Positions 7,616 to 16,462 of a stretch of DNA of 64,000 nt are shown here, piece after piece. The notes beneath the pieces were generated by a model. That model worked only from the letters and a program-made list of their open reading frames with translations, ran no database searches and was not told the origin of the DNA. The DNA is taken from NCBI RefSeq assembly GCF_014195535.1, contig NZ_JACIBY010000002.1, positions 352,206 through 416,205 on the forward strand, given 5' to 3'. The position numbers and the translations under genes are program-made. Source of the stretch: Runella defluvii. Lineage in GTDB: Bacteria > Bacteroidota > Bacteroidia > Cytophagales > Spirosomataceae. Position 1 is the stretch's first letter, and each line of letters starts with the position of its first letter.

Positions 7616-8620
7616 TCAAAGCTTAAACGGTCTTGTAGGTACATCATCGTGGTCTTCATAAACCAACTCCATGGTATTACGAACAGCGTCCAAAATTTGG
7701 ATTAGGTTCAGGCTATCTCTCAATGTCCACCAATCACTTTCTTTTCTTCCTTCCCTCAAACAAATATTTACTTCTTCTATTTCGTATTGGTAGCCCCACG
7801 TCGGACGATCAAAAGTGAAGCGCTCGGTCGTTCCATCTTGGTATTTGACCGTAAATGCCTTGCTTTCGTGCCAACGAGGTTCAATAAAAATCATGCCTTT
7901 CTCACCATAAATAACCGCATCAGAAGTAGTTTCAGCCCTAAAAGTGCAGCTTAAAAAAGCGAAACTACCATCGCGATAGGTCAATGTCATCCCAGTGGAC
8001 TCATCCACTTTTGTTTCGGCAAACGTACAGTGCGACGCAATTTCGTAAGGCATCCCAAAAACTAAGTATGCCAAAAACACAGGATAAATACCAATGTCAA
8101 GCAGTGCTCCTCCACCAAGGTCTTTGTTGTAGGCACGTTGCGTCAAATCTTGGTTTGCCCGAAAACCAAAATCCGCTTTTAAGCCCATCACTTTCCCAAT
8201 GGCCCCCGACTCAATGATTTCGAGCATTTTATGGGTCCATGGCAAAAAGCGCGTCCAAAAGGCTTCCATCAAAAAAGTATTTCTCATTCGCGCCGATTCC
8301 ACCATCGTCTCCACCTGCAACCTATTCATCGCAAACGGCTTTTCGCACAGTACAGGAATATTTGCGCTTAGACAAAGTAGCGTATGTTCAAAATGAAATA
8401 CGTGCGGCGACGCAATATAAACCACATCTAACTCAGGGCAAGCCACTATTTCGTCGTAGCTACCATAGGCATATTTAGCTCCGTATTCATTGGCAAATGT
8501 TTCCGCCCGTCCTTTGTCGCGCGATGCAACCGCCATCAGAACCGCTCCTTCGACATGCTTTAAATCTTGAGCAAATTTATGAGCAATCCGCCCAGGCCCG
8601 ATTATTCCCCAACGTATCAT
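7616..8620 (-). CDS. Gfo/Idh/MocA-family NAD(P)-dependent oxidoreductase
   Basis: 334 aa, the usual length for this family. The Rossmann N-terminus begins MIRWGIIGPGRIAHKFAQDL (dinucleotide loop GxGxxA) and is followed by the family motif EKPFAMNR with the conserved Lys that binds the nicotinamide. The C-terminal part contains FGFRANQDLTQRAYNKDLGG and GGALLDIGIYPVFLAYLVFG, which resembles the dihydrodiol-dehydrogenase/glucose-fructose oxidoreductase branch. The substrate is probably a sugar or sugar-like cyclic alcohol, but cannot be fixed. The gene ends three bases before the membrane LytTR regulator gene, which suggests a two-gene operon. Confidence 0.92.
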   Translation of the reverse strand: MIRWGIIGPGRIAHKFAQDLKHVEGAVLMAVASRDKGRAETFANEYGAKYAYGSYDEIVACPELDVVYIASPHVFHFEHTLLCLSANIPVLCEKPFAMNRLQVETMVESARMRNTFLMEAFWTRFLPWTHKMLEIIESGAIGKVMGLKADFGFRANQDLTQRAYNKDLGGGALLDIGIYPVFLAYLVFGMPYEIASHCTFAETKVDESTGMTLTYRDGSFAFLSCTFRAETTSDAVIYGEKGMIFIEPRWHESKAFTVKYQDGTTERFTFDRPTWGYQYEIEEVNICLREGRKESDWWTLRDSLNLIQILDAVRNTMELVYEDHDDVPTRPFKL

Positions 8621-8790
8621 AACCTTTCTTTTAGTCTGTTTTTGTTAATCTTTTCGTATAGATACGCAAAAAAAGGCATTTCGATGCTTGTAAAATCACA
8701 TTTTGCTCAGTTTTTATATTGAAATATCCTTTTAACGTAACAAAATGACTGGTATGGAGGATGCTACCTATGAATATCTGCTGAATTATT

Positions 8791-8798
8791 TAACTTTG
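8791..8798 (+). promoter_or_regulatory. Bacteroidota -7 box for the papain-like peptidase gene
   Basis: TAACTTTG matches the TANNTTTG -7 consensus of Bacteroidota and lies 26 bases before the ATG at 8825. No convincing TTG element is found about 20 bases upstream, so the call rests on the -7 box and position. Confidence 0.4.
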
Positions 8799-8824
8799 GT
8801 TTTTCAACTAACCTTTACCCAACT

Positions 8825-9919
8825 ATGCCCAAACCCAAGATTGGCGGCTACCGAGCAGGTAGTGTCCCTGACAATACCACGTATCGAAAAGTGGCTAAAA
8901 AACAATCCCTTCCTCCCAAAGTTGACCTACGAAATTTCCTAACTTCTATCGAATACCAAGTAGGAAACAGCTGCGTGGCCAATGCCTTTGCGGGCGCCTA
9001 CGAGTACCTCGCCAAAAGAACGCTCGGTGAAGCAGGCGATGTAAGTAGGCTTTTTATTTATTACAATGCCCGCTCCGTGGAAGGAATGGAAAGCGAAGAC
9101 GAAGGTACCACCATGACAGCGGCAATTGAAGCCCTAAAAGAATACGGAGCTTGCTCCGAAGACTACTGGGCAAACGACGAAGAAATGATTCTCGAAGAAC
9201 CCGATGAAGACTCTTACAACCAAGCGAGTTTGTTTAAAGTAGTGGAGGAAGAATACCTCGAAACCGACCTCGAACTGTGGAAACAAACCCTCGCCCAAGG
9301 CTATCCCATTGCTTTTGCCCTCAATACTTTTAACTCATTTGACTCCGCCACGACCAACAAAGGCCGAGTGCCCCTGCCTCGTGCGCGCGAGACCGAACGC
9401 GAAACGCACGGCTGGCACGCTATGTTGTGCGTGGGCTATTCAGACCCTGACCAGCGATTTATTGTCCGCAACTCATGGGGTGAAGAGTGGGGAGACAGCG
9501 GCTACTGCTACATTCCTTACGACTACATCATCCACCAAGATTTGAATGCCCATGATTCTTGGATTATCAAAGCAGTCGAAAACTTAGACTTCAGCGAAGA
9601 CATTGCCTCTGATGACGAAGAATCGTATTTTGCAAAAGAGGGTTTAACGTACTTGGAAGAATTTTGGGTCGAATTAGAATCTTCCGACGACGTAGAAGAC
9701 TTTGCGTCTGCGCTCGAAGAGCTTTGCCTCGAATACGTAGAATCGGAAGAAGATTTCTATTTTGAATACGAAGAAACTGAAGAAGACGACTGTATTTACA
9801 TTGAAATGTCTAGCTTCGAAATCCTCACCGAAGATTACGAATCGTTTTTAGAAGCCCTCGACGAGCTTTGCCTCGAATACGCCCTCGATGAAAATTATAG
9901 CTATGAGGTGACGGAATAA
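8825..9919 (+). CDS. Papain-like (C1) cysteine peptidase with acidic duplicated tail
   Basis: 364 aa. Residues about 30-250 form a C1-type peptidase: VDLRNFLTSIEYQVGNSCVA gives catalytic Cys50, THGWHAMLCVGYS gives His198, and FIVRNSWGEEWGDSGYCYIP gives Asn216, all in papain order. There is no signal peptide and no papain-type pro-region, so it is probably a cytoplasmic peptidase or exported by an unknown route. Residues 255-364 are very acidic and hold two related copies of a module of about 42 residues, each with a core like ALEELCLEYVESEEDF / ALDELCLEYALDENYS. The tail may be an inhibitory or binding domain. It is a single gene with its own promoter box and converges on hemJ. Confidence 0.88.
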   Translation: MPKPKIGGYRAGSVPDNTTYRKVAKKQSLPPKVDLRNFLTSIEYQVGNSCVANAFAGAYEYLAKRTLGEAGDVSRLFIYYNARSVEGMESEDEGTTMTAAIEALKEYGACSEDYWANDEEMILEEPDEDSYNQASLFKVVEEEYLETDLELWKQTLAQGYPIAFALNTFNSFDSATTNKGRVPLPRARETERETHGWHAMLCVGYSDPDQRFIVRNSWGEEWGDSGYCYIPYDYIIHQDLNAHDSWIIKAVENLDFSEDIASDDEESYFAKEGLTYLEEFWVELESSDDVEDFASALEELCLEYVESEEDFYFEYEETEEDDCIYIEMSSFEILTEDYESFLEALDELCLEYALDENYSYEVTE

Positions 9920-9922
9920 CTT

Positions 9923-10459
9923 CTACCCTTCTCGCCGTTTCTTGTACGCTTTGGCAAACATAAACAGCAGTACGCCAAAGACCAAAACGCCGCCAAAAGC
10001 GTACAGGAAATTGAGCGTGTCGCGCAAAACCGCCAACAACGCAATACTCACCAAAAAGAGCGTAGGAAGCTCGTTAAGAAGCCTAAATTGGAAGGAATCA
10101 AACGGATTTTTACCTTGTTCCAACTGCACAATAATACGTTTGCACCAAAGGTGATAAACCGTCAGTAAAATCAAAATGGCCAACTTAACGTGAAACCAAC
10201 CCATTTGCCAATAGCCTGGATTGAGTAAGGTCATCGTGAGGCCGCATGTCCATGTAAGCATCATGGCGGGGTTGCAGATGATTTTATACGCCCGCCATTC
10301 CATAAGGTTAAACTGCGCTTTAAACGCTTCTCGAAGCTCAGGAGTAGGCTTTTGTTCGGCTTCTACGTGATACACAAACATTCGTACCAAGTAAAACAAG
10401 CCCGCAAACCACGCAACTGCCCCCACAATGTGGAAAGCTTTAAAATAAAAAAGTGCCAT
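9923..10459 (-). CDS. hemJ: Protoporphyrinogen IX oxidase, HemJ type
   Basis: 178 aa with four or five membrane helices. The start MALFYFKAFHIVGAVAWFAG, with the conserved His in helix 1, the segment LFYLVRMFVYHVEA, and WFHVKLAILILLTVYHLWCK are characteristic of HemJ (UPF0093), the oxygen-independent protoporphyrinogen oxidase of the haem pathway in bacteria lacking HemG and HemY. The gene is convergent with the peptidase gene (3 bases between stops) and 11 bases downstream of the lytic transglycosylase gene, with which it may be co-transcribed. Confidence 0.9.
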   Translation of the reverse strand: MALFYFKAFHIVGAVAWFAGLFYLVRMFVYHVEAEQKPTPELREAFKAQFNLMEWRAYKIICNPAMMLTWTCGLTMTLLNPGYWQMGWFHVKLAILILLTVYHLWCKRIIVQLEQGKNPFDSFQFRLLNELPTLFLVSIALLAVLRDTLNFLYAFGGVLVFGVLLFMFAKAYKKRREG

Positions 10460-10470
10460 GTATGATGCTG

Positions 10471-11934
10471 TTACCCTACAATAAGTTTCTGCCCTTTACG
10501 AACAGTATTGCCTTTTAAGCGGTTGATTTTTTTCAAGCGACTGATATTGATTCCATAACGTTCGGCAATGGTCGAAAGCGTATCGCCTGGCTGAACGCGG
10601 TGATAACGAATCTTAATTTTCGTCTTTGTATCCGATGCCAACTGCGCTGGCGCACTGGCGTTTTTGGTAGTCTCTTTGAAGACAACCAATCGCTTACCAC
10701 GCATGATACTATTGCCTCGCAAATGGTTCCAGCGTTTTAGGTCGTACGTATCTACCCCATAACGGCTTGCTATTTTCCCGAGAGTCTCCCCTCGGCGCAC
10801 CGTGTGGTACATTTTTCGCGTCTGGCGCGTAATGATGGTTTCTGGATCTTCATTTTCGTCGCCCGCCGCAACCAATCCACCTACTTTTTTGATAGCGCCA
10901 GCACTATCGGTAGTTTCCTCCCCGTTCGTTGCCAATAACATACGGCTTTGGAAGGGTGATTTCGTCGCTGAATCCCAAATGGCTAGACGATTTTCTTGAA
11001 AAAAGTCAAAATTATGACTCGGAACACGGAGCACGTATTCTTTGGTAGTTGCAGGAAGTTCAGTGTTGATAACTTGTGGATTAAGTTTATAAAACTCATC
11101 CAACGAAATATTGCTTAGTTTCGCAAACGTATGCAAATTGACATATCCCGACACTTGAATCGTGTCAAAAAGCATGGGATAATCGGGGGTTTCTGCAAAA
11201 ATACCGTGGTCGGCGTGGTAGTGCATCAAATAGGTCATGGCCACAAATTGAGGCACATAATGGCGCGTTTGTTTGGGCAAGAAATTATAGATTCCCCAGA
11301 AAGTACTCGAACCTGAGCGGCGCATCGCCCTTTTTACATTGCCTGGCCCTACGTTATAAGCGGCCAAAGCCATTTCCCAATCACCAAAAGCACGGTGAAG
11401 ACGTTTCAAATACACACAAGCGGCTTCGGTTGATTTTACGGGGTCAAAACGCTCGTCGATGTAGTCGTTTTGCTTCATCCCATACTCACGACCCGTTGCA
11501 GGCATAAATTGCCACAACCCTCCTGCTCCTGCGTACGAAATAATGCGCGGGTTTAACCCCGATTCAATCAATGACAAAAACTTCAACTCACGCGGCATTC
11601 CGTGTTTTTCAAGCATCTGCTCGTACAACGGAAAGTACAAGTGCATTTGCTCTAACATTCGCTTCACAAAGCTCGGCTTGCGGTAGATAAAATACTCCAC
11701 AAACTGATGCGTTACCTTATGATAACGGAGTGGAATGATGTTTTCCAACTTAGCAAGACGTTCGCGTACAAGCGCTTCCGACACCGTTGAGTCGGCCATT
11801 GCTTCTACTTGAATTTGTTCTTCCACTACGTTGGTGTCAGTCTCTACTTCTTGTGCACAGGCACCCACGCTTGTTCCAAGCCAACACATCCCCGCTACCA
11901 ACCCCATGCCCACAATTCGCTTCAATTCCATCAT
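10471..11934 (-). CDS. MltD-like lytic transglycosylase with two LysM domains
   Basis: 487 aa. The N-terminus is a signal peptide (MMELKRIVGMGLVAGMCW...) that ends in VGAC, an acceptable lipobox, so it may be an outer-membrane lipoprotein like E. coli MltD. The SLT domain (about 100-230) holds FLSLIESGLNPRIISYAGAG with the catalytic Glu, GLWQFMPATGREYGMK and the AYNVGPGNVKRA motif. Two LysM peptidoglycan-binding domains follow at about 376-421 (YHTVRRGETLGKIASRYGV) and 442-487 (YHRVQPGDTLSTIAERYGI). The enzyme cleaves the glycan strand to 1,6-anhydro-muropeptides. The spacer between the domains is rich in charged residues. Confidence 0.94.
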   Translation of the reverse strand: MMELKRIVGMGLVAGMCWLGTSVGACAQEVETDTNVVEEQIQVEAMADSTVSEALVRERLAKLENIIPLRYHKVTHQFVEYFIYRKPSFVKRMLEQMHLYFPLYEQMLEKHGMPRELKFLSLIESGLNPRIISYAGAGGLWQFMPATGREYGMKQNDYIDERFDPVKSTEAACVYLKRLHRAFGDWEMALAAYNVGPGNVKRAMRRSGSSTFWGIYNFLPKQTRHYVPQFVAMTYLMHYHADHGIFAETPDYPMLFDTIQVSGYVNLHTFAKLSNISLDEFYKLNPQVINTELPATTKEYVLRVPSHNFDFFQENRLAIWDSATKSPFQSRMLLATNGEETTDSAGAIKKVGGLVAAGDENEDPETIITRQTRKMYHTVRRGETLGKIASRYGVDTYDLKRWNHLRGNSIMRGKRLVVFKETTKNASAPAQLASDTKTKIKIRYHRVQPGDTLSTIAERYGINISRLKKINRLKGNTVRKGQKLIVG

Positions 11935-12012
11935 CGTTCCGTTGTTTTCTCGTTAGGTTTTACATCTTTTTTGTTCGTTTTTCAATGGCTATTTTATCGC
12001 TTATGTTGAGTA

Positions 12013-13467
12013 TTAGGCCAAAGAACTTGCTGGTTCTTTGGCTACTATGTATTTTGAAAAAGCCAGCAAGTCAGCTTCTCCGAAGGGTTTTCCTAGTACT
12101 TGAAGCCCCATGGGAAGGCCCTGCGCGTCGGTTCCTGCAGGAATCGAAATGGCAGGATACCCAATCACGTTTGCCTGTACCGTAAAAATATCGGCCAAGT
12201 ACATCTGTAACGGATCTTCGGTTTTGTCTCCAATCGGGAAGGCCGTTGTTGGCGTAGTTGGCATTATTAAAAAGTCATATTTCTTAAAAAGCTCATCGGT
12301 CTGATTTTTTACCAGACGACGCACTTTTTGAGCTTTGGTATAATACGCATCATAATAACTCGCACTGAGCACAAACGTACCAAGCATGATGCGTTTTTTT
12401 ACTTCCTTACCAAAACCCTCACTGCGCGATTTTTTGTAAAGTTCCATCAAATCCACGGGAGTCGCCGTACGGTGACCGTAGCGCACGCCGTCAAAACGAG
12501 ATAAATTAGAACTCGCTTCTGCCGTGGTAAGAATGTAGTAGGTAGGCAAGATGTACGAAAGTAGCGCAAAATCTATCGGCTCTACTTCATGCCCTTGCTC
12601 ACGTAACCAGTCAAGTTTTGCTTGCATGGCTTGGCGAATTTCGGGTTGTAATGCCTCGCTTTCTACGCCTTCTCGCAAATACGCTACTTTTTGTTTTTGA
12701 ACCGTCGTTTTGGCTACCGCTTGCGTAAATGAAGGCACAGGCTGCTGAGATACCGTACTATCAAAATCATCCGCTCCAGCCATGATTTCTAGCAAAAGAG
12801 CAGCATCATCTATACTTTTGGTGATTGGCCCTATGCAATCAAACGAAGAACCGTAGGCAATCAGCCCCCAACGCGATACACGTCCATAGGTAGGTTTTAG
12901 GCCAACAAGCCCGCAAAAAGCCGCAGGCTGACGCACCGAACCACCCGTATCTGAGCCTAATGATGCCAAGCACATGTCTGCTTGGACTGCCACTGCCGAG
13001 CCTCCCGACGAACCTCCAGGAACGCGGGATGTATCCGCAGCGTTGCGCACCACCCCAAACGCACAGCTTTCGTTGGAAGAACCCATCGCAAATTCATCGC
13101 AGTTTTGACGGCCAATAATGATTGCATCTTCGGCCAATACCCGCTGTACAGCAGTCGCAGTGAACTGCGACACAAAACCATTTAAAATGGAACTTCCTGC
13201 TTGTAATCCGTGATTTTGATAGCAAAGGACATCCTTGATTCCGAGTACCATTCCCGCTAGGCGTCCTGCCGTTCCTGCCGCAATTTTTTGGTCAATTTCT
13301 TCTGCTCTTTGCGTTGCTTCTTGGTCATACACCGCCACAAACGCATTCAAGACTGGATTTTTTTCCTCTATGTTTTTCAAATAATACGCCACTAGCTCAC
13401 GGCACGATACAACACCCGAACGGAGGTCGGTTTGAATTTCACTAAGAGAGGTATAATGATAGCTCAC
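12013..13467 (-). CDS. gatA: Aspartyl/glutamyl-tRNA amidotransferase subunit A
   Basis: Amidase-signature protein that releases ammonia from glutamine for GatB, which converts Glu-tRNA(Gln) or Asp-tRNA(Asn). The family motifs are GMVLGIKDVLCYQ (catalytic Lys), NCDEFAMGSSNESCAFG and SRVPGGSSGGSAVAV with the Ser-cis-Ser pair, then LGSDTGGSVRQPAAFCG. The frame is open to a TTG at 13518, but a terminator ends just before that point, and GatA homologues begin with the YTSLSEIQ segment; I therefore take the GTG at 13467 (484 aa). TTG at 13473 is also possible. gatB and gatC are not adjacent. Confidence 0.95.
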   Translation of the reverse strand: MSYHYTSLSEIQTDLRSGVVSCRELVAYYLKNIEEKNPVLNAFVAVYDQEATQRAEEIDQKIAAGTAGRLAGMVLGIKDVLCYQNHGLQAGSSILNGFVSQFTATAVQRVLAEDAIIIGRQNCDEFAMGSSNESCAFGVVRNAADTSRVPGGSSGGSAVAVQADMCLASLGSDTGGSVRQPAAFCGLVGLKPTYGRVSRWGLIAYGSSFDCIGPITKSIDDAALLLEIMAGADDFDSTVSQQPVPSFTQAVAKTTVQKQKVAYLREGVESEALQPEIRQAMQAKLDWLREQGHEVEPIDFALLSYILPTYYILTTAEASSNLSRFDGVRYGHRTATPVDLMELYKKSRSEGFGKEVKKRIMLGTFVLSASYYDAYYTKAQKVRRLVKNQTDELFKKYDFLIMPTTPTTAFPIGDKTEDPLQMYLADIFTVQANVIGYPAISIPAGTDAQGLPMGLQVLGKPFGEADLLAFSKYIVAKEPASSLA

Positions 13468-13521
13468 AATCAATAGATTACCGCCAACGAAATTGGCATT
13501 AAATTGGGATTGGTACAAAAC

Positions 13522-13559
13522 AAAAATCGGCAGTAGTCCGAAGGCTACTGCTGATTTTT
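13522..13559 (-). terminator. Intrinsic terminator after tatA
   Basis: A 15-base arm (13522-13536) pairs with 13545-13559, with one mismatch, around an 8-base loop; read on the minus strand the stem is followed by the T-rich GATTTTTGTTTTG. It lies 64 bases past the tatA stop and just before gatA, separating the two. Confidence 0.8.
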
Positions 13560-13622
13560 AGCTAAATTGTCGTAAAAAAGCCTCTTTTCGGCAACATTTC
13601 TCCGAAAATTAGCGGGCAGACC

Positions 13623-13823
13623 TTAGCGACTTTCGTCAAGTCCTTTTTCGATGTTTTCTTTCACTTCCTTAGAAGCTTCTTTGAATTCACGAATGCCTTT
13701 TCCTAACCCTTTCATCAACTCAGGAATTTTCTTTGCGCCGAAAAGTAACAACACGATAAGGGCGATAAAAATGAGTTCCTGTCCACCCAAGCCCATGATT
13801 AAAAAAATTGAAAGCGTATTCAT
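13623..13823 (-). CDS. tatA: Twin-arginine translocase subunit TatA/TatE
   Basis: 66 aa. A membrane helix with the family pattern ([19 protein letters not shown]), the [20 protein letters not shown] hinge and amphipathic helix, then a charged tail ([19 protein letters not shown]). TatA oligomers form the transport path for folded proteins across the inner membrane. Homologues often start close to MGLGGQEL, so the ATG at 13796 is an alternative to the one used here at 13823. It is a single gene with a terminator behind it and an inverted repeat in front; tatC is not in the window. Confidence 0.92.
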   Translation of the reverse strand: MNTLSIFLIMGLGGQELIFIALIVLLLFGAKKIPELMKGLGKGIREFKEASKEVKENIEKGLDESR

Positions 13824-13864
13824 TTTGAAAATGCGGTTAGTGATTTCTCTAAATTGTTGCTTTT

Positions 13865-13893
13865 ATACATTGCTGTACATTCAAGCAATGTAT
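13865..13893. repeat. Inverted repeat upstream of tatA
   Basis: ATACATTGCT (13865-13874) and its exact reverse complement AGCAATGTAT (13884-13893) are separated by 9 bases, about 42 bases before the tatA ATG. It could be an operator or a 5' leader hairpin. Confidence 0.5.
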
Positions 13894-14002
13894 TGATTAC
13901 AGTAATAAAACGAAATAGGACTGTTTATTTACCGTTGATTTTCGATTTTTAACCCTATTTTAAGGAATCTTTTGGCAAAATTAACAACTATTTCGCAGAT
14001 TA

Positions 14003-14443
14003 TCAGCCAATCGTGATAGTATTTCGTTTTGACTCCCACTCACGAAAAGCATCAAGGTCGTCGCCAATGGCATTAAACAACCAAACAACCAAGGCAATGT
14101 CATCGGTCAATCCTACAATTGGTAGTATATCAGGAATGACATCAATTGGTGACAAAAAATACAGCAAAACCGCAATAATGCGGGTCAGCGTTTTCCATGG
14201 TACGGCTTTGTATTCTCCCTTAACGTAGGCTTTGAGCAAACGTACCAATAACATCACTTTTTCCCTGAGGGAATCGTAGGTCGCCCCTTTTAACGCATTG
14301 GTTTTGTTCAATACTTTTCCCAAAAGCTCTAAAAGGCTGCCCGCATTGCGGGCATAACGCCCTGCTTTACCAGTGGCGCTTTTAAAAAATACAGACTTCA
14401 ATACCCGAACTAAGATATTGTCAGAAGTGGACGCGGAAGGCAT
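14003..14443 (-). CDS. YkvA-family (DUF1232) membrane protein
   Basis: 146 aa. The C-terminal half carries the DUF1232 signature LLYFLSPIDVIPDILPIVGL followed by TDDIALVVWLFNAI, which predicts a hairpin of membrane helices with a central Asp/Pro motif. The N-terminal half is a basic helical region (SLREKVMLLVRLLKAYVKGE). The function of the family is not established; it is common in bacterial envelopes. The gene stands alone between tatA and the DinB gene. Confidence 0.85.
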   Translation of the reverse strand: MPSASTSDNILVRVLKSVFFKSATGKAGRYARNAGSLLELLGKVLNKTNALKGATYDSLREKVMLLVRLLKAYVKGEYKAVPWKTLTRIIAVLLYFLSPIDVIPDILPIVGLTDDIALVVWLFNAIGDDLDAFREWESKRNTITIG

Positions 14444-14525
14444 TTCGGTACTATTAATTGGGTGTTAATTTGTTTACACCCTCATAAACGTAAAAATGGT
14501 TGAAAAGATTTGCTAGGCGCGTATC

Positions 14526-15056
14526 TTATTTCCAACCTTGTTTGATACAAAGCTGGTTGATATGCTCATAATGGTGCTCACTGTGCCAAGCGTACAGCGC
14601 TGCTACTTCGCGCAGCGGGAATACCCGTTTTGTTTCTGGGTGAAAATAGGTACGTTCCCAATCGGCATCGGTCAGTGAGTTGAGCAACATTACCCAACGC
14701 AAATGCACGTATTTCAGCAACTGCAACGACCATTCTACGGGCGCGCCTTTGCCATCGGCCAATTCAGCCCACAAGGCTTCTTCGTAGGGCTTAATTGCGG
14801 GATTGTCCTCGGTCAACGCCAGCTTAAAGCGAATGTAAGCATTCATGTGGCTATCAACAACGTGATGGACCGTTTGGCGCACCGTCCAGCCTTCGGGGCG
14901 GTAGGGTGTTTCTAATTGTACCTCATTAAGTACATTCACCACGTTAAATAACTTTGAAGGCAGCGCACTGATTTCCTGAATATGCGCTTGCGTTTCGGCC
15001 GCCGAATAGGCTTTTCCAAACTCAAAACGACCAATGGGGTATTTTAGCTTTTCCAT
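14526..15056 (-). CDS. YfiT/DinB-family metal-dependent transferase
   Basis: 176 aa with the DinB/YfiT four-helix fold. The three metal-binding His positions are visible in VRQTVHHVVDSHMNAY and in AWHSEHHYEHI near the C-terminus. YfiT relatives are metal hydrolases or bacillithiol S-transferases; the ending YEHINQLCIKQGW matches this branch. Its ATG overlaps the stop of the upstream cupin gene by one base (TAATG), so the two are translationally coupled. The actual thiol or substrate is not known from sequence. Confidence 0.9.
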   Translation of the reverse strand: MEKLKYPIGRFEFGKAYSAAETQAHIQEISALPSKLFNVVNVLNEVQLETPYRPEGWTVRQTVHHVVDSHMNAYIRFKLALTEDNPAIKPYEEALWAELADGKGAPVEWSLQLLKYVHLRWVMLLNSLTDADWERTYFHPETKRVFPLREVAALYAWHSEHHYEHINQLCIKQGWK

Positions 15057-15568
15057 TATCTTCCAAAATCATCTTGTACACGCACGATATCATCTTCGTC
15101 TGAAGGGTGTTCGGGATTGGTATGTTGCCAAATTTCGGCCAAGACGCCCCATTCTGACAACCCCACCAAACGGTGACGCTCTCCTTGACGCAAGGTAATC
15201 AAATCACCTGGCTGGTACGACTGCACCTCGGTTTCCTCGTCGGTATCGCTTTTCACAACCCCTACTGTGCCTGACACAACGCGCCAAATCTCCGCACGGC
15301 GGTGGTGGTATTGCCACGACAATCGTTTCTCGGGTGCAACGAGTAGTATTTTAGGGCTTAGTTTTTGCGTAATTTGAATGCTTGACAGCTCAACTGTCGG
15401 GAAATAGGTGGCGGCAAACTGCGGCGTTTGGTCTTCGTTAATCACAAAAAAACCTCCCCATGGGCGGGTTTGATCTTGCTTAACAATGCTAAAACCTTGC
15501 TCGGCCAACTGCGCAGCGATGGTTTCAACTACTTCTAACTTAGTGGGGATGGGTGTTTCCATGAACAT
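15056..15568 (-). CDS. Cupin, mannose-6-phosphate isomerase type II-like
   Basis: 170 aa, a single-domain cupin. Motif 1 is WQYHHRRAEIWRVVSGTVGV (metal-binding His, His and Glu), motif 2 is GDLITLRQGERHRLVGL. The layout resembles the C-terminal cupin of type II phosphomannose isomerase/GDP-mannose pyrophosphorylase, but the pyrophosphorylase part is absent and RPWGGFFVI at the front matches stand-alone versions. The substrate is probably a phosphosugar; this is inference. It is the first gene of a coupled pair with the DinB/YfiT gene. Two ATGs (15568, 15562) are equally acceptable. Confidence 0.85.
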   Translation of the reverse strand: MFMETPIPTKLEVVETIAAQLAEQGFSIVKQDQTRPWGGFFVINEDQTPQFAATYFPTVELSSIQITQKLSPKILLVAPEKRLSWQYHHRRAEIWRVVSGTVGVVKSDTDEETEVQSYQPGDLITLRQGERHRLVGLSEWGVLAEIWQHTNPEHPSDEDDIVRVQDDFGR

Positions 15569-15618
15569 TTGCTTGGGTAAGTCGTAAAATTAGAAAAAAT
15601 CTTGTAAAGTAATCTCCG

Positions 15619-15626
15619 TATTTTTG
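15619..15626 (+). promoter_or_regulatory. Possible -7 box for lpxH
   Basis: TATTTTTG fits the TANNTTTG consensus. It ends 5 bases before the first ATG (15632), so transcription from it would begin at or just after that ATG, which would favour the second ATG at 15647 as the true start. Confidence 0.35.
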
Positions 15627-15631
15627 CCCGA

Positions 15632-16462
15632 ATGTTTCAAAGTCACATGTCTTTTCAATCTTTAAAAGTTAGCCTTTCGCCCGCAAAGAAAATCTATTTT
15701 GCCTCTGATTTTCACCTTGGTGCCCCCACTCATGCCGATAGCCTCGTCCGCGAAAAGCGCATTGTGCGGTGGCTAGAAAGTATCCGTCACGATGCCCAAC
15801 TTATCTGCTTGGTTGGCGATTTGTTTGATTTTTGGTACGAACACAAACGCGTCGTTCCGCGTGGTTTTGTTCGGTTGTTGGGAAAACTCGGGGAACTGAC
15901 GGATGCGGGCATCCAGATTATCGCATTCCCTGGCAATCACGACATGTGGATGACCGATTATTTTGAAAAAGAATTAAACATCAAAACCTACCGCCGCCCG
16001 CTTGATTTACTGGTCGAAACCACACCCAATGCGCCCATTCGGTCGTTTCACATTGCGCACGGCGACGGGCTTGGCCCAGGCGACCATTTTTACAAATTAC
16101 TGCGCATTGTTTTTGAAAGTAAACTGGCGAGTTGGGCTTTTGGTAACCTTTTACATCCCAATGTTGCACTCTGGATGGGGCAATCGTGGGCGTTGCATAG
16201 CTGGCGCAAACACGAAAAAGAAGGGCAGCCGTCGTATTGGGGCGAAGACAAAGAGTGGCTTGTTTTGTATGCAAAGGAACAAGAAAAACTACACCATCAC
16301 GATTTTTACGTTTTTGGACACCGACACATCAAGCTCGATTTGCCCATCAATCAGCGCAGTCGAACCCTCATTTTGGGCGATTGGATTGTATATAATTCTT
16401 ACGCCGTTTTTGACGGCCAAGAAACCCAGCTCGTCGATTACGACGAACCCCAAAAAGCGTAA
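15632..16462 (+). CDS. lpxH: UDP-2,3-diacylglucosamine diphosphatase
   Basis: 276 aa calcineurin-like phosphoesterase of lipid A synthesis; it hydrolyses UDP-2,3-diacylglucosamine to lipid X and UMP at the cytoplasmic face of the inner membrane. The metal-ligand motifs appear in order: IYFASDFHLGAP, LVGDLFDFWYEH, AFPGNHDMWMTDY, FHIAHGDGLGPGD and YVFGHRHIKLDL. The segment between HGDG and GHRH, rich in Trp and basic residues, is the LpxH lid. The second ATG at 15647 is an alternative start. It is convergent with the next gene with no space between the stops. Confidence 0.94.
   Translation: MFQSHMSFQSLKVSLSPAKKIYFASDFHLGAPTHADSLVREKRIVRWLESIRHDAQLICLVGDLFDFWYEHKRVVPRGFVRLLGKLGELTDAGIQIIAFPGNHDMWMTDYFEKELNIKTYRRPLDLLVETTPNAPIRSFHIAHGDGLGPGDHFYKLLRIVFESKLASWAFGNLLHPNVALWMGQSWALHSWRKHEKEGQPSYWGEDKEWLVLYAKEQEKLHHHDFYVFGHRHIKLDLPINQRSRTLILGDWIVYNSYAVFDGQETQLVDYDEPQKA

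Noticed and set aside
13468-13518. Longer GatA start at the TTG 13518
   Set aside because: It lies three bases behind a terminator T-run, and the extra residues have no counterpart in the family.
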